DNA of 64,000 bases from Gemmata sp051859125 (GTDB lineage Bacteria; Planctomycetota; Planctomycetia; Gemmatales; Gemmataceae). The position numbers and the translations under genes are program-made. The notes under the pieces were generated by a model. It ran no database searches, was not told the origin of the DNA, and was given only the letters and a program-made list of their open reading frames with translations. Each line of letters opens with the position of its first letter. Within the stretch, counting starts at the first letter, position 1. Below, one piece after another: positions 43,007-50,176 of this stretch. The DNA lies in contig NZ_JBHYGG010000201.1 of NCBI RefSeq assembly GCF_051859125.1, positions 1 through 64,000 of the forward strand, written 5' to 3'.

Positions 43007-43237
43007 TCACCTCTTTCGCCGCTTCTTCTTCTGAGCCGCCCGCCGCTCGGCGAGCCGCTGCTGCTCGGCCCTCCAGTCCCGCTCGACGTCCTCGGGCTCG
43101 GTCACCCCGAGCAGGTAGCACTTCCGCCGGTGCAGCTCGCGGAAGTTCGGCGAGGCCGGGGGGGCGTTCTGGAGCACCGGGTCGTTGTTCTCGTCCCGCT
43201 TGTGGTCGTACCACGCGAGGATCTGCTCGTCGCTCAT
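43007..43237 (-). CDS. Small tail-assembly protein (gpT-like position)
   Basis: The 76-residue protein begins MSDEQILAWYDHKRDENND and ends in a very basic helix (RLAERRAAQKKKRRKR). It sits between the chaperone-like gene and the tape measure, like the second tail-assembly chaperone of many phages. Here it has its own ATG overlapping the previous stop (ATGA) rather than a ribosomal frameshift. Confidence 0.6.
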   Translation of the reverse strand: MSDEQILAWYDHKRDENNDPVLQNAPPASPNFRELHRRKCYLLGVTEPEDVERDWRAEQQRLAERRAAQKKKRRKR

Positions 43238-43731
43238 CCGCCCGAGCTGCTCGGGGTCGGCTCCGACGCTGGGACCGGCGAGGCGGACGAGGAATTGGCA
43301 CCAGCCAACCCGAGCAGCCTCTCGGCCGCCTCGACGAGTTTTGGGTCGGTCGTCTCCTGCTTGAACAGGGTCAGCACGATCCGCTTCAGTTCCAACTGCG
43401 CCATCCGCCGGGCCGTCTCGAGGTCCACGCCCTGGTCCCGGAGCTGGATGGCGAGGAACTTGGCCAGGCCCTCCTCGCCGGTGACCGTCTCGCAGCACAC
43501 CTCCGAGCCCCAGGCGTACACGCCCTTGGTCTTGTCGTGCTGGTACACCCGGAGCATCCGGTCCTGGACCGCCTCGGGGACGCCGGTCTCGGCGAGGATG
43601 CCGTCCAGGGCCCGCTTCTCGAGCCACCGCTGGTACTCGGCGCGCTCGACCTGCGACAGTTGCCGCAGGCGGTACGTCTTGCCCTCGAACTCCAGGTCGG
43701 TCGGGGCGTTGAACAGCTCGGCCAGGTCCAA
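43234..43731 (-). CDS. Putative tail-assembly chaperone
   Basis: The 165-residue protein starts DLAELFNAPTDLEFEGKTYR and continues with a helical body containing TARRMAQLELKRIVLTLFKQ. By position after the tail tube it corresponds to the gpG-type chaperone. I place the start at TTG 43731, eight bases after a GAGGGGGA ribosome site; no ATG is available near the conserved beginning. The longer frame to 44073 overlaps the tail-tube gene. Confidence 0.6.
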   Translation of the reverse strand: MDLAELFNAPTDLEFEGKTYRLRQLSQVERAEYQRWLEKRALDGILAETGVPEAVQDRMLRVYQHDKTKGVYAWGSEVCCETVTGEEGLAKFLAIQLRDQGVDLETARRMAQLELKRIVLTLFKQETTDPKLVEAAERLLGLAGANSSSASPVPASEPTPSSSGG

Positions 43732-43733
43732 GG

Positions 43734-44144
43734 TCAGTCCCCCTCGGGGTCGGCCACGGAGAACGTGCCCTTGTTCTTGAGCGACACCTTGAGCAGGAAC
43801 TGGCCGTCCACCTCGGCCCCCAGGCTGGCCTTCAGGACGAGCGCCTCGTCGAAGGTGTAGGCCGGGGCCGCGTCGTCCTTCCGGTAGTACAGCTTCAGGT
43901 ACTCGAGGACGTTGTCGGGCTGGCAGTCGGTGACGATCGTGGCGACGTCGGAGATGTCCACGTAGAAGCTGATCTGGATGGCGGCCCGGCGGACCCCGCC
44001 GTCCACGTTGCCGAACCCGTTGTCGGCCCCGACGGTCCGCTCCAGCTCCTTCACGTCGTCGTCCACCGACCACGCGAAGTTGTCGGGCATGGCGATCGGG
44101 CTCATGTTCCCGAGCCGCACGGTCAGGTACTTTCCGCTCGTCAC
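43734..44144 (-). CDS. Putative phage tail tube protein
   Basis: The 136-residue beta-rich protein (YLTVRLGNMSPIAMPDNFAW, FGNVDGGVRRAAIQISFYVD, FLLKVSLKNKGTFSV) has the size and composition of a tail tube subunit and precedes the chaperone-like gene. The GTG start has AAGGAG seven bases upstream. No database support was possible. Confidence 0.6.
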   Translation of the reverse strand: MTSGKYLTVRLGNMSPIAMPDNFAWSVDDDVKELERTVGADNGFGNVDGGVRRAAIQISFYVDISDVATIVTDCQPDNVLEYLKLYYRKDDAAPAYTFDEALVLKASLGAEVDGQFLLKVSLKNKGTFSVADPEGD

Positions 44145-44148
44145 GGGA

Positions 44149-44481
44149 TCACTCCTTCAGTTTGGTGCAGGTGCAGGGGTAGAACCCGTCGGTGGCGGCC
44201 CCGACCGCGGCGACCGCCCACCAGGTGCCGTGGACGTCCCGGAGCCGGTCCCCAACGGCCGGCGGCGCGTCGAGCGCGACGTTCCAGGTGACCGAGTCGG
44301 CCCCGGGGTCGTCGCCGGCCTTGAGCCGGGCCGCGACCCCGACCCGCCGCGAGCGGACCGATCCGTCGGCGCTGAGGCGGACGAACGTGCCGGGGGTCTT
44401 CGGGCCGCTCTCGGCCTTCGGCGCGGCGGTCGCCTTCGCCGCGTCGGCCTTGGGCTCGGGCTTGGTCTTCGCGTCGCTCAT
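44149..44481 (-). CDS. Small phage protein, tail-completion position
   Basis: This 110-residue protein has a Lys/Ala/Pro N-terminal region (1-30) and a compact beta-rich domain (TFVRLSADGSVRSRRVGVAA, VGDRLRDVHGTWWAVAAVG), ending FYPCTCTKLKE. It lies between the first gene of the tail operon and the tail tube. The family is unknown. Confidence 0.55.
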   Translation of the reverse strand: MSDAKTKPEPKADAAKATAAPKAESGPKTPGTFVRLSADGSVRSRRVGVAARLKAGDDPGADSVTWNVALDAPPAVGDRLRDVHGTWWAVAAVGAATDGFYPCTCTKLKE

Positions 44482-44483
44482 GG

Positions 44484-44936
44484 TCAGTCGCTCCGGGGCT
44501 CGTCGACCTCGACGGTGAAGACGAGGACGCTCATGTTCAGGTCGTGGGCGAGGGCGGCCGGGTCGTACGGGTTCTTGCCCTCGGGGGTGACCCGGTTGAA
44601 CCCGGGGACCGACGCGAACGCGGCCCGGGTGTTGACCAGTTTCCGCACCTGCTCCCGCCGGAGTCGGAGTGGCTCGTCCTCGCCGGTGAGCTTCCCGCCG
44701 GCCGTGAAGATGGCGACGGTCGCCGGGTACTTCACCCGGTCCTTCGACCCGGTCAGGGGGCGGACCGCGCCCTCCTCGCCGACGCTCACCACGACCTCGA
44801 CCGGGTTCTTGCCCGACGGGAGCGACGGCTTCTTCCGCTTCACCACGGGCACGGCGGCGGGCGGTGCCCCCGCGGTCCAGCCCAGTCCGGTCACGGCGGC
44901 CACGACTGCATCGGCGATGGTGCCCGCGACGCTCAT
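44484..44936 (-). CDS. First gene of the tail module, possible tail completion/terminator protein
   Basis: This 150-residue protein has an alpha-beta body (GTIADAVVAAVTGLGW, NPVEVVVSVGEEGAVRPLTG, YPATVAIFTAGGKLTGEDE) resembling the minor tail/tail-terminator class by size and position. It is the promoter-proximal gene of the leftward operon. No capsid, portal or head-tail connector gene lies upstream; the next gene is the small divergent one at 45055. Confidence 0.55.
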   Translation of the reverse strand: MSVAGTIADAVVAAVTGLGWTAGAPPAAVPVVKRKKPSLPSGKNPVEVVVSVGEEGAVRPLTGSKDRVKYPATVAIFTAGGKLTGEDEPLRLRREQVRKLVNTRAAFASVPGFNRVTPEGKNPYDPAALAHDLNMSVLVFTVEVDEPRSD

Positions 44937-45054
44937 CCTGCCGCCTCGTGTTCGCTTCTCTCTCGGGGATGTCACTGGCTGCCGTGGTCGCTCGTGGGCC
45001 GGCCGGGTGACATCCCGAGGCCGAGTACCGCGAACCCGCGTGAGGAGGCCGCAC

Positions 45055-45186
45055 ATGGACCCCGCAACGAAGAAGAGCATCCGCCGCCAGGACCGCAAGC
45101 AGTCGAAGACCGCTGCGTACCGGTCGAGGGCCACGGCCCGCCAGTTCGCGTCGACACCAACCGCGGCCCGGTCCAGCGGCACCTGA
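45055..45186 (+). CDS. Very small basic protein at the right end of the element
   Basis: This 43-residue gene has a strong GAGGAGG site six bases before its ATG. The product is basic and polar (DPATKKSIRRQDRKQSKTAA). It lies between the tail module and the stranded integrase end, and is convergent with the latter, sharing the terminator at 45222-45256. The function is unknown. Confidence 0.6.
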   Translation: MDPATKKSIRRQDRKQSKTAAYRSRATARQFASTPTAARSSGT

Positions 45187-45221
45187 GATTCGCCCGCGCG
45201 GGCGAAATCGCGGCGCAACTC

Positions 45222-45256
45222 AGGCCCGGCCTCAAAGGTAGGCCGGGCCTTATTGT
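45222..45256. terminator. Bidirectional terminator shared by the small gene and the circular-form integrase
   Basis: AGGCCCGGCCT (45222-45232) pairs with AGGCCGGGCCT (45240-45250), followed by TTATTGTT on the plus strand. On the minus strand it immediately follows the TAA (45252-45250) of the integrase 3' end, so in the excised circle it would end integrase transcription. Confidence 0.7.
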
Positions 45257-45452
45257 TCCCGGTCGGTATCGGATGTGGTGACGAGAGCGAGGATCGCCCT
45301 GCGGACGTGGTCCGGGAGCGTGGCCCACGCTTCGATCAGTTGCGTCAGACCAGGGTCAGGCGTGGCGTGCGCCGGAATCTGCGTCGCCCCTTGCGAAATG
45401 TGCGATTTCCTCGAACCTTTTGCGGGTGGTTCGACTCCTGTACGGAGAACTG
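45250..45452 (-). pseudogene. Detached 3' end of the integrase gene (59 codons beyond attR)
   Basis: Reading leftward from the attR core in the integrase frame gives VLRTGVEP, as at the left end. It then continues without a stop for 59 codons starting at that final Pro, including LTQLIEAWATLPDHVRRAIL, to a TAA at 45252-45250. The AWxTLP..R.AIL pattern is, from memory, how many Planctomycete integrases end. Joining 2939-1675 to 45427-45250 reconstitutes a 480-residue protein. Here the fragment has no start or promoter of its own and is silent until excision restores it. Confidence 0.85.
45428..45452 (+). repeat. attR core, right copy of the 25-bp direct repeat
   Basis: This copy is identical to 1675-1699. 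It is a 3' fragment of tRNA-Arg(CCG) without a tRNA body to its left; the adjoining sequence is element DNA. Three bases further right the next array member, tRNA-Arg(ACG), begins. Confidence 0.92.
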
Positions 45453-45455
45453 CTC

Positions 45456-45524
45456 GCCCCGACCGACGGATGCGGCGCTGGGCCTACGAAGCCCGGCCGG
45501 AAGGTTCGACTCCTTCTTGGGGTA
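45456..45524 (+). tRNA. tRNA-Arg (ACG), last member of the split array
   Basis: The acceptor GCCCCGA pairs with TTGGGGT using G-U at both ends. The anticodon stem TGGGC/GCCCG closes the loop CTACGAA, giving ACG. The T arm is GAAGG TTCGACT CCTTC. The discriminator is A, followed by CTG as in the left array. Its D arm and spacing match tRNA-Arg(CCG), so the two were neighbours before integration. Confidence 0.9.
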
Positions 45525-45688
45525 CTGGACAAGAGGGCATCCACTACCTCACGGGTGCGGACCAATCGGACGTGGTATGATGCTCTCGGTGGCACCGGGG
45601 GCGCGCTCGCGGGGGTAAACGGCACCTGCCGCGCGACAGTCTCCTTGTGCCTCCTTGCGGCCACCGGTCTTCTGTCGGAGCCTTTGCC

Positions 45689-47104
45689 ATGTTCCGTCGC
45701 GACTTCCTCGGCTTCTCCGGCCTCGCCCTCGCCGCGATGCTCCACAAGGACGGGTACGGCTCCGACGCGGCCGCGTGGTCGCCGCCCGACGGCAAGCCGC
45801 ACTTCCCCCCGAAGGCCAAGAGCGTCATCTGGCTGTTCATGAACGGCGGCGTCTCGCACATGGAGACGTTCGACCCCAAGCCGATGCTCACCAAGTACGC
45901 CGGGAAGTCGATCAACGAGACGCCGTTCAAGGACGTGCAGAACCCCGAGAAGCTCAAGCTCGCCCGCGTCACCGTCGTCAACGACGCGAACGGCCAGCAG
46001 CGCAACAAGCTGTACCCGCTCCAGGTCGGGTTCAAGAAGTACGGGGCGTGCGGCACCGAGGTGAGCGACTGGCTCCCGCACACCGGCGGGTGCGTCGACG
46101 ACCTCGCCGTGATCCGCTCCATGTGGACGACCGACGACAACCACGGCGCGCAGACGCAGTTCCACACCGGCCGGCACATGCTCGACGGCGAGTTCCCGAC
46201 GCTCGGCGCGTGGGTCCACTACGGCCTCGGCACGCTCAACGAGAACCTCCCGCAGTTCGTCAGCATGGGGAACCGCGAGTACTGGAACCTCAAGGACGGC
46301 CACTACCTCGGCCCGGCGCACGACGCGGTGCCGGTGCGCGTCGACCCGGCGAACCCGCTCGACTTCGGCAAGCCCGAGCTGCCGGTCACGCCGGCCGAGC
46401 AGCGGGCCGGGTTCGAGCTGGCCGGCAAGCTCAACAAGCTCCGCGCCGCCGACTACCCCAACGACCCGGCGCTCGACGCTCGCATCAAGTCCTACGAACT
46501 CGCGTTCCGCATGCAGAAGTCGCTGCCCGAGGTGCTCGACTTCTCGCAGGAGACCCAGGAGACGCAAAAGCTGTACGGCCTCGACCGCCCCGAGACGAAG
46601 CCGTTCGGCCAGCAGATGCTCGCGGCGCGGCGGCTGGTCGAGCGCGGCGTGCGGTTCGTGCAGGTGCAGCACGGGGCCGGCGGCGCGGGCGTGTGGGACG
46701 CGCACGGCGGGCTGAAGGCGAACCACGCGAAGAACTGCCTCGCGGTCGACCAGCCGATCGCGGGGCTCCTCAAAGACTTGAAGCGCACGGGGCTGCTGAA
46801 GGAGACGATCGTGGTGTTCTGCACCGAGTTCGGCCGCACGCCGGGCACGCAGGGCAGCGACGGCCGCGACCACCACATCTTCGGCTTCAGCGTGTGGATG
46901 GCCGGCGGCGGGCTGAAGGGCGGCGTGGTCCACGGCGCGACCGACGAGATCGGGTTCCACGCGGTCGAGGACCGGCACTACGTCACCGACGTCCACGCGA
47001 CGATCCTGCACCAACTCGGCCTCGACTCGCGCAAGCTCGAAGTCCCCGGCCGCAAGCGCCTCGACATCGACCACGGTGCCCCCATCAAGGGGGTCATCGC
47101 GTGA
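45689..47104 (+). CDS. DUF1501 family protein
   Basis: This 471-residue protein starts MFRRDFLGFSGLALAAMLH, a Tat-like export signal. The DUF1501 sulfatase-like fold follows: SVIWLFMNGGVSHMETFDPK, FHTGRHMLDGEFPTLGAWVH, VVFCTEFGRTPGTQGSDGRD, DRHYVTDVHATILHQLGLD. The family is abundant in Planctomycetes, often next to cytochrome-domain genes, and its activity is unknown. GGAG precedes the ATG at 45689. It is the first protein gene to the right of the element. Confidence 0.9.
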   Translation: MFRRDFLGFSGLALAAMLHKDGYGSDAAAWSPPDGKPHFPPKAKSVIWLFMNGGVSHMETFDPKPMLTKYAGKSINETPFKDVQNPEKLKLARVTVVNDANGQQRNKLYPLQVGFKKYGACGTEVSDWLPHTGGCVDDLAVIRSMWTTDDNHGAQTQFHTGRHMLDGEFPTLGAWVHYGLGTLNENLPQFVSMGNREYWNLKDGHYLGPAHDAVPVRVDPANPLDFGKPELPVTPAEQRAGFELAGKLNKLRAADYPNDPALDARIKSYELAFRMQKSLPEVLDFSQETQETQKLYGLDRPETKPFGQQMLAARRLVERGVRFVQVQHGAGGAGVWDAHGGLKANHAKNCLAVDQPIAGLLKDLKRTGLLKETIVVFCTEFGRTPGTQGSDGRDHHIFGFSVWMAGGGLKGGVVHGATDEIGFHAVEDRHYVTDVHATILHQLGLDSRKLEVPGRKRLDIDHGAPIKGVIA

Positions 47105-47129
47105 CGCCGCGGCGCGCGGCCGGGGTCGG

Positions 47130-47564
47130 TCACTTCAGCTCGATGTCGAGGGCGTTCGCCCCCGCCTTGACGGTGAGCACCAGCCCCGAGGTGTGCGGGG
47201 CCGCGTACTTGTCCGGGATCGGGAACCACCCCCGGACCGCGGGGGGCGGGGGCGGCGGGGCCGGCCGGCCCTCGGCCGCCCGCGGCTGGAAGTCGGAACT
47301 GGCGGGGTTGATGCTGCCGACGGCGACCTTCGCCCCGCCGGCCGCCAGCCCCTCGACGGTGTACGTCCCGTCGGGGGCGATGTTGGCCTGCTTGAGCATC
47401 CCCTCGGCGTCCTCGAACTGAACGGTCCCCCACACCACGGGCTTCCCCTGGTAGGTGACCTTCCCGGCGGCGTCGCCGCGGCCGCCGCACCCGGCGAGGG
47501 CCAGCGCCGCGGCGGCGAGCAGGCCGCGGCCGACCCGCGACCGGACGAAACGTGACGCACTCAT
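47130..47564 (-). CDS. Small lipoprotein, carboxypeptidase-regulatory-like
   Basis: This 144-residue protein has a lipobox (AAAALALAGCGG), then VTYQGKPVVWGTVQFEDAEG and GTYTVEGLAAGGAKVAV of the transthyretin-like fold. A Pro-rich segment (PAPPPPPPAV) precedes the end. It follows the DUF1559 gene by 37 bases on the same strand, the second instance of this pair in the window. Confidence 0.8.
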   Translation of the reverse strand: MSASRFVRSRVGRGLLAAAALALAGCGGRGDAAGKVTYQGKPVVWGTVQFEDAEGMLKQANIAPDGTYTVEGLAAGGAKVAVGSINPASSDFQPRAAEGRPAPPPPPPAVRGWFPIPDKYAAPHTSGLVLTVKAGANALDIELK

Positions 47565-47601
47565 CGGCTCTCCCTCGGGTGGTGGGCGGGCGTGGGACCG
47601 G

Positions 47602-48606
47602 TCACAGGTCGCCCGGGGGCACCTCGCCCCCGGCCTTGGTCGCGATGCCCGCCTGGACCTGGGTGCCGATCCCGTAGGTCAGGAACCGCACCGACCCGTC
47701 GCAGAACAGCCAGTTGCCGCCGCCGGTGTGCTTGCTCCAGTAGTGGTGCGCGTCGCACCCGTTCTGGTCGCTGCCCGGCTGGAACCACTGGTTGCCGCCG
47801 GGGCACGACCCGCCGGTCGGCGTCTGACTCGCGCACCACAGCTTCGAGTTCGGCAGCCCGAGGGCGCTGTCCATCTCGTTGTACACCCACGCCCCGCACT
47901 GCCACCCGCCCGGCGCCCCGAGGGCGGCCAGGTCCGGGTACGCCGGCCGCTCGCCCACCATCACCGTGTTCGCCGTGCCGTCCGGGATCGCCGTGAGCGT
48001 CGTCCCCGGCTCGATCACCACCGACCCGGGCGGGGACGAGCCGTGCATCGAGTAGGAGAACACCCCGGCGACGTTCCGGTTCCCGGCGTCGCGCTGGTCC
48101 GTGTTCGGGGCGTTCACGGCGAGGTAGTTGCCCATCGCCAGCCGCTCGCCGCCCACGTTCCGCAGCTTCGGCCCGTCCGACGGGCACGTCAGCGCCGCCG
48201 CCATGTAGTCGTCGCCGACGGCCCTGTTGCGGACCAGGGCCCCGGCGTGCGTGGTGCCGCCCGGCCCGACGGTCACGCCCGAGTACGTCACCGCCGGCCG
48301 CTGCTCCGCCGTGTACGGCTGCTCGATGAACGGGAACAGGTGCGCCAGCCAGTTGCACCGCTGGCTGTTGTTGACGTGGAAGTTCGCGTACGGGAACCGC
48401 TGGTGGACGTTGTGGTAGTTGTGCAGCGCGACGCCGATCTGCTTCATGTTGTTCGAGCACTTCATGCGGGCGGCCGCCTCGCGGACCTTCTGCACGGCGG
48501 GCAGGAGCAGGCCCACCAGGACCGCGATGATGGCGATGACGACCAACAGCTCGATGAGCGTGAACGCGGCCGCTCGGGACCGGCGGCCGGTGCGTAACGG
48601 GTCCAT
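47602..48606 (-). CDS. DUF1559 prepilin-like protein
   Basis: The 334-residue protein has a short basic leader and the helix AFTLIELLVVIAIIAVLVGL, then the DUF1559 signature beginning at AAARMKCSNNMKQIGVALHN. The C-terminus ends with WLFCDGSVRFLTYGIGTQ. The ATG at 48606 is preceded by GGAGGGG. It is probably exported by a pilus-like system and acts at the surface. Confidence 0.92.
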   Translation of the reverse strand: MDPLRTGRRSRAAAFTLIELLVVIAIIAVLVGLLLPAVQKVREAAARMKCSNNMKQIGVALHNYHNVHQRFPYANFHVNNSQRCNWLAHLFPFIEQPYTAEQRPAVTYSGVTVGPGGTTHAGALVRNRAVGDDYMAAALTCPSDGPKLRNVGGERLAMGNYLAVNAPNTDQRDAGNRNVAGVFSYSMHGSSPPGSVVIEPGTTLTAIPDGTANTVMVGERPAYPDLAALGAPGGWQCGAWVYNEMDSALGLPNSKLWCASQTPTGGSCPGGNQWFQPGSDQNGCDAHHYWSKHTGGGNWLFCDGSVRFLTYGIGTQVQAGIATKAGGEVPPGDL

Positions 48607-48843
48607 AACCCCTCCGAATGACGGGTCGGGCAAATGAGGACGCTGGTAAAAAACAGGAGAGCGCCGGGAGAGACGTGCAACCGTGATGAGAAGGTACCCC
48701 GGCCCCCGCGCGTCCGCAACCCGAGTGGCGGTTACGCAGCCGCTCTGTCAATGTGTCTTTCTAACGGCCCGGGACGACCGTGGCGGGCCACGCGGGCCGT
48801 GTGTACACTTGTGGCGGAACCCCCCGAGTCCGAAGGCCACCCG

Positions 48844-49752
48844 ATGACAGACGAACGTGCCCTTCTCGCGGCGATCGAGTCCGCACCGGACGACGACACG
48901 CTCCGCCTCGCGTACGCGGACTGGCTCGACGAACACGACCGCGCCGGCGGGGCGTACCTGCGCGCCGAACTCGAGTTGGCGAAACTCGACCCGCGGTCCC
49001 ACGAGGAGGCCGCCCCGCTCCGGGCGCAACTCCTCGACCAGCGCCGCGGTACCGACCCGATGTGGCTCGCGCGGTTCGAGCAACCGCACCTGCTCCGGGT
49101 CAACCCGACGCCGTTCCCGGCGGAGTGGATCGGGACCGACATCCCGGGCGCCCGCGAGGTGGACGGCACCTACGGCGGGAGCCAGTACCGGTCGCTCCCG
49201 CCGCTGCCGGTCGAGTCGCTCCGCGGCGACTGGAAGTGGCTCCTGCCGGCCGGTCACACGCCGAGCCCCGCCGAGCACGGCACGCGGTTGGCCAAACTCG
49301 CCACGGCCCGCGGCCTGACGCTGCCGCCCGGGTTTGTCGAGTTCGCCAACGACGCCGCGGCGCAGGAGTTGATCCGCTCGAACACGGACTGCTTCTTTGA
49401 CTGGGCCGAAGCGGTTGCCGACAGCCCCGCGGGCGAGGGCGGGTCGCTGATCCGCTTCTACGCCGACTCACAGGGGTGCGTGTACTGGTACCTGTACGCC
49501 ACGCCGACCGGGTACTCGTGCGTGGTCGCCTCGCCGATGCGGTACGGGGGCGACGACGACGAGGACGACGAGGAAGAGGAGGAGTCGGGAGACACCTTCT
49601 TCTGCGCCCCGTCGTTCGAGGCGTTCGTTTTCCGCACCTGGGTCGAGAACGAGATCTGGCACCGCCTGGTTGATCCGACCTTCGACTTCCACGACCCGCG
49701 GCCGATGACGCCGGAGATGCAGGCGTACCTCGACCACTACCGCCGCACGTAG
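48844..49752 (+). CDS. TIGR02996-domain protein with SUKH-like C-terminal part
   Basis: Residues 1-45 are the TIGR02996 domain (LLAAIESAPDDDTLRLAYAD). The rest (about 100-300) contains LTLPPGFVEFANDAAAQELI, SLIRFYADSQGCVYWYLYA and FVFRTWVENEIWHRLVD, which look like an SMI1/KNR4 (SUKH) domain. An acidic run (DDDEDDEEEEE) interrupts it. SUKH domains are often immunity or adaptor proteins. It is transcribed away from the DUF1559 gene. Confidence 0.78.
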   Translation: MTDERALLAAIESAPDDDTLRLAYADWLDEHDRAGGAYLRAELELAKLDPRSHEEAAPLRAQLLDQRRGTDPMWLARFEQPHLLRVNPTPFPAEWIGTDIPGAREVDGTYGGSQYRSLPPLPVESLRGDWKWLLPAGHTPSPAEHGTRLAKLATARGLTLPPGFVEFANDAAAQELIRSNTDCFFDWAEAVADSPAGEGGSLIRFYADSQGCVYWYLYATPTGYSCVVASPMRYGGDDDEDDEEEEESGDTFFCAPSFEAFVFRTWVENEIWHRLVDPTFDFHDPRPMTPEMQAYLDHYRRT

Positions 49753-49883
49753 CCGCCCGCGGTATTCATCTGGATCCAGACGTGCTCTGGGGCGAAGCGG
49801 GCGCGAGCGAGGGGGCTGGGGCCGGCGCCCGCGGCGGTTGTGTGCCACGTTCGACTGGAGTCGCGCAGACGGGAGATCTTGGG

Positions 49884-50144
49884 GTGACCGAAACCGTTGC
49901 GGTACTTCTGGCAGCGGGGTTGGTGGCGACATGCGCCCCGCAGATAATCGTCGGGTCCCGCCGAGCACTGTACCGCAGTAAACCAGGTTGGAGAACGAAT
50001 GTACCGGATGCGACTGCGGCCGGATGTCTCCGAATCATCGGCGTGACGATGTTGATTGGCGCGTGCTTGATCTGGAGCGCGAACAGGAACCCGTCGGCGA
50101 CACTTGACCCGCCCGCGCCAACCAAGAACCCGAACCGAAGCTGA
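49884..50144 (+). CDS. Small membrane protein
   Basis: This 86-residue protein starts at GTG 49884 with GGGAG upstream. It has two predicted membrane helices (ETVAVLLAAGLVATCA and LRIIGVTMLIGACLIWSA) separated by a basic loop. The tail is Pro/Asn-rich. It ends 32 bases before the sulfatase gene. The function is unknown. Confidence 0.55.
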   Translation: MTETVAVLLAAGLVATCAPQIIVGSRRALYRSKPGWRTNVPDATAAGCLRIIGVTMLIGACLIWSANRNPSATLDPPAPTKNPNRS

Positions 50145-50176
50145 GTCGCGTTCCGTTACCCTTTCCCGGAGTTACC

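Noticed and set aside
43007..43731. Programmed ribosomal frameshift between tail chaperone genes
   Set aside because: The downstream gene has its own ATG overlapping the stop by four bases (ATGA) and I see no slippery heptamer, so reinitiation is simpler.
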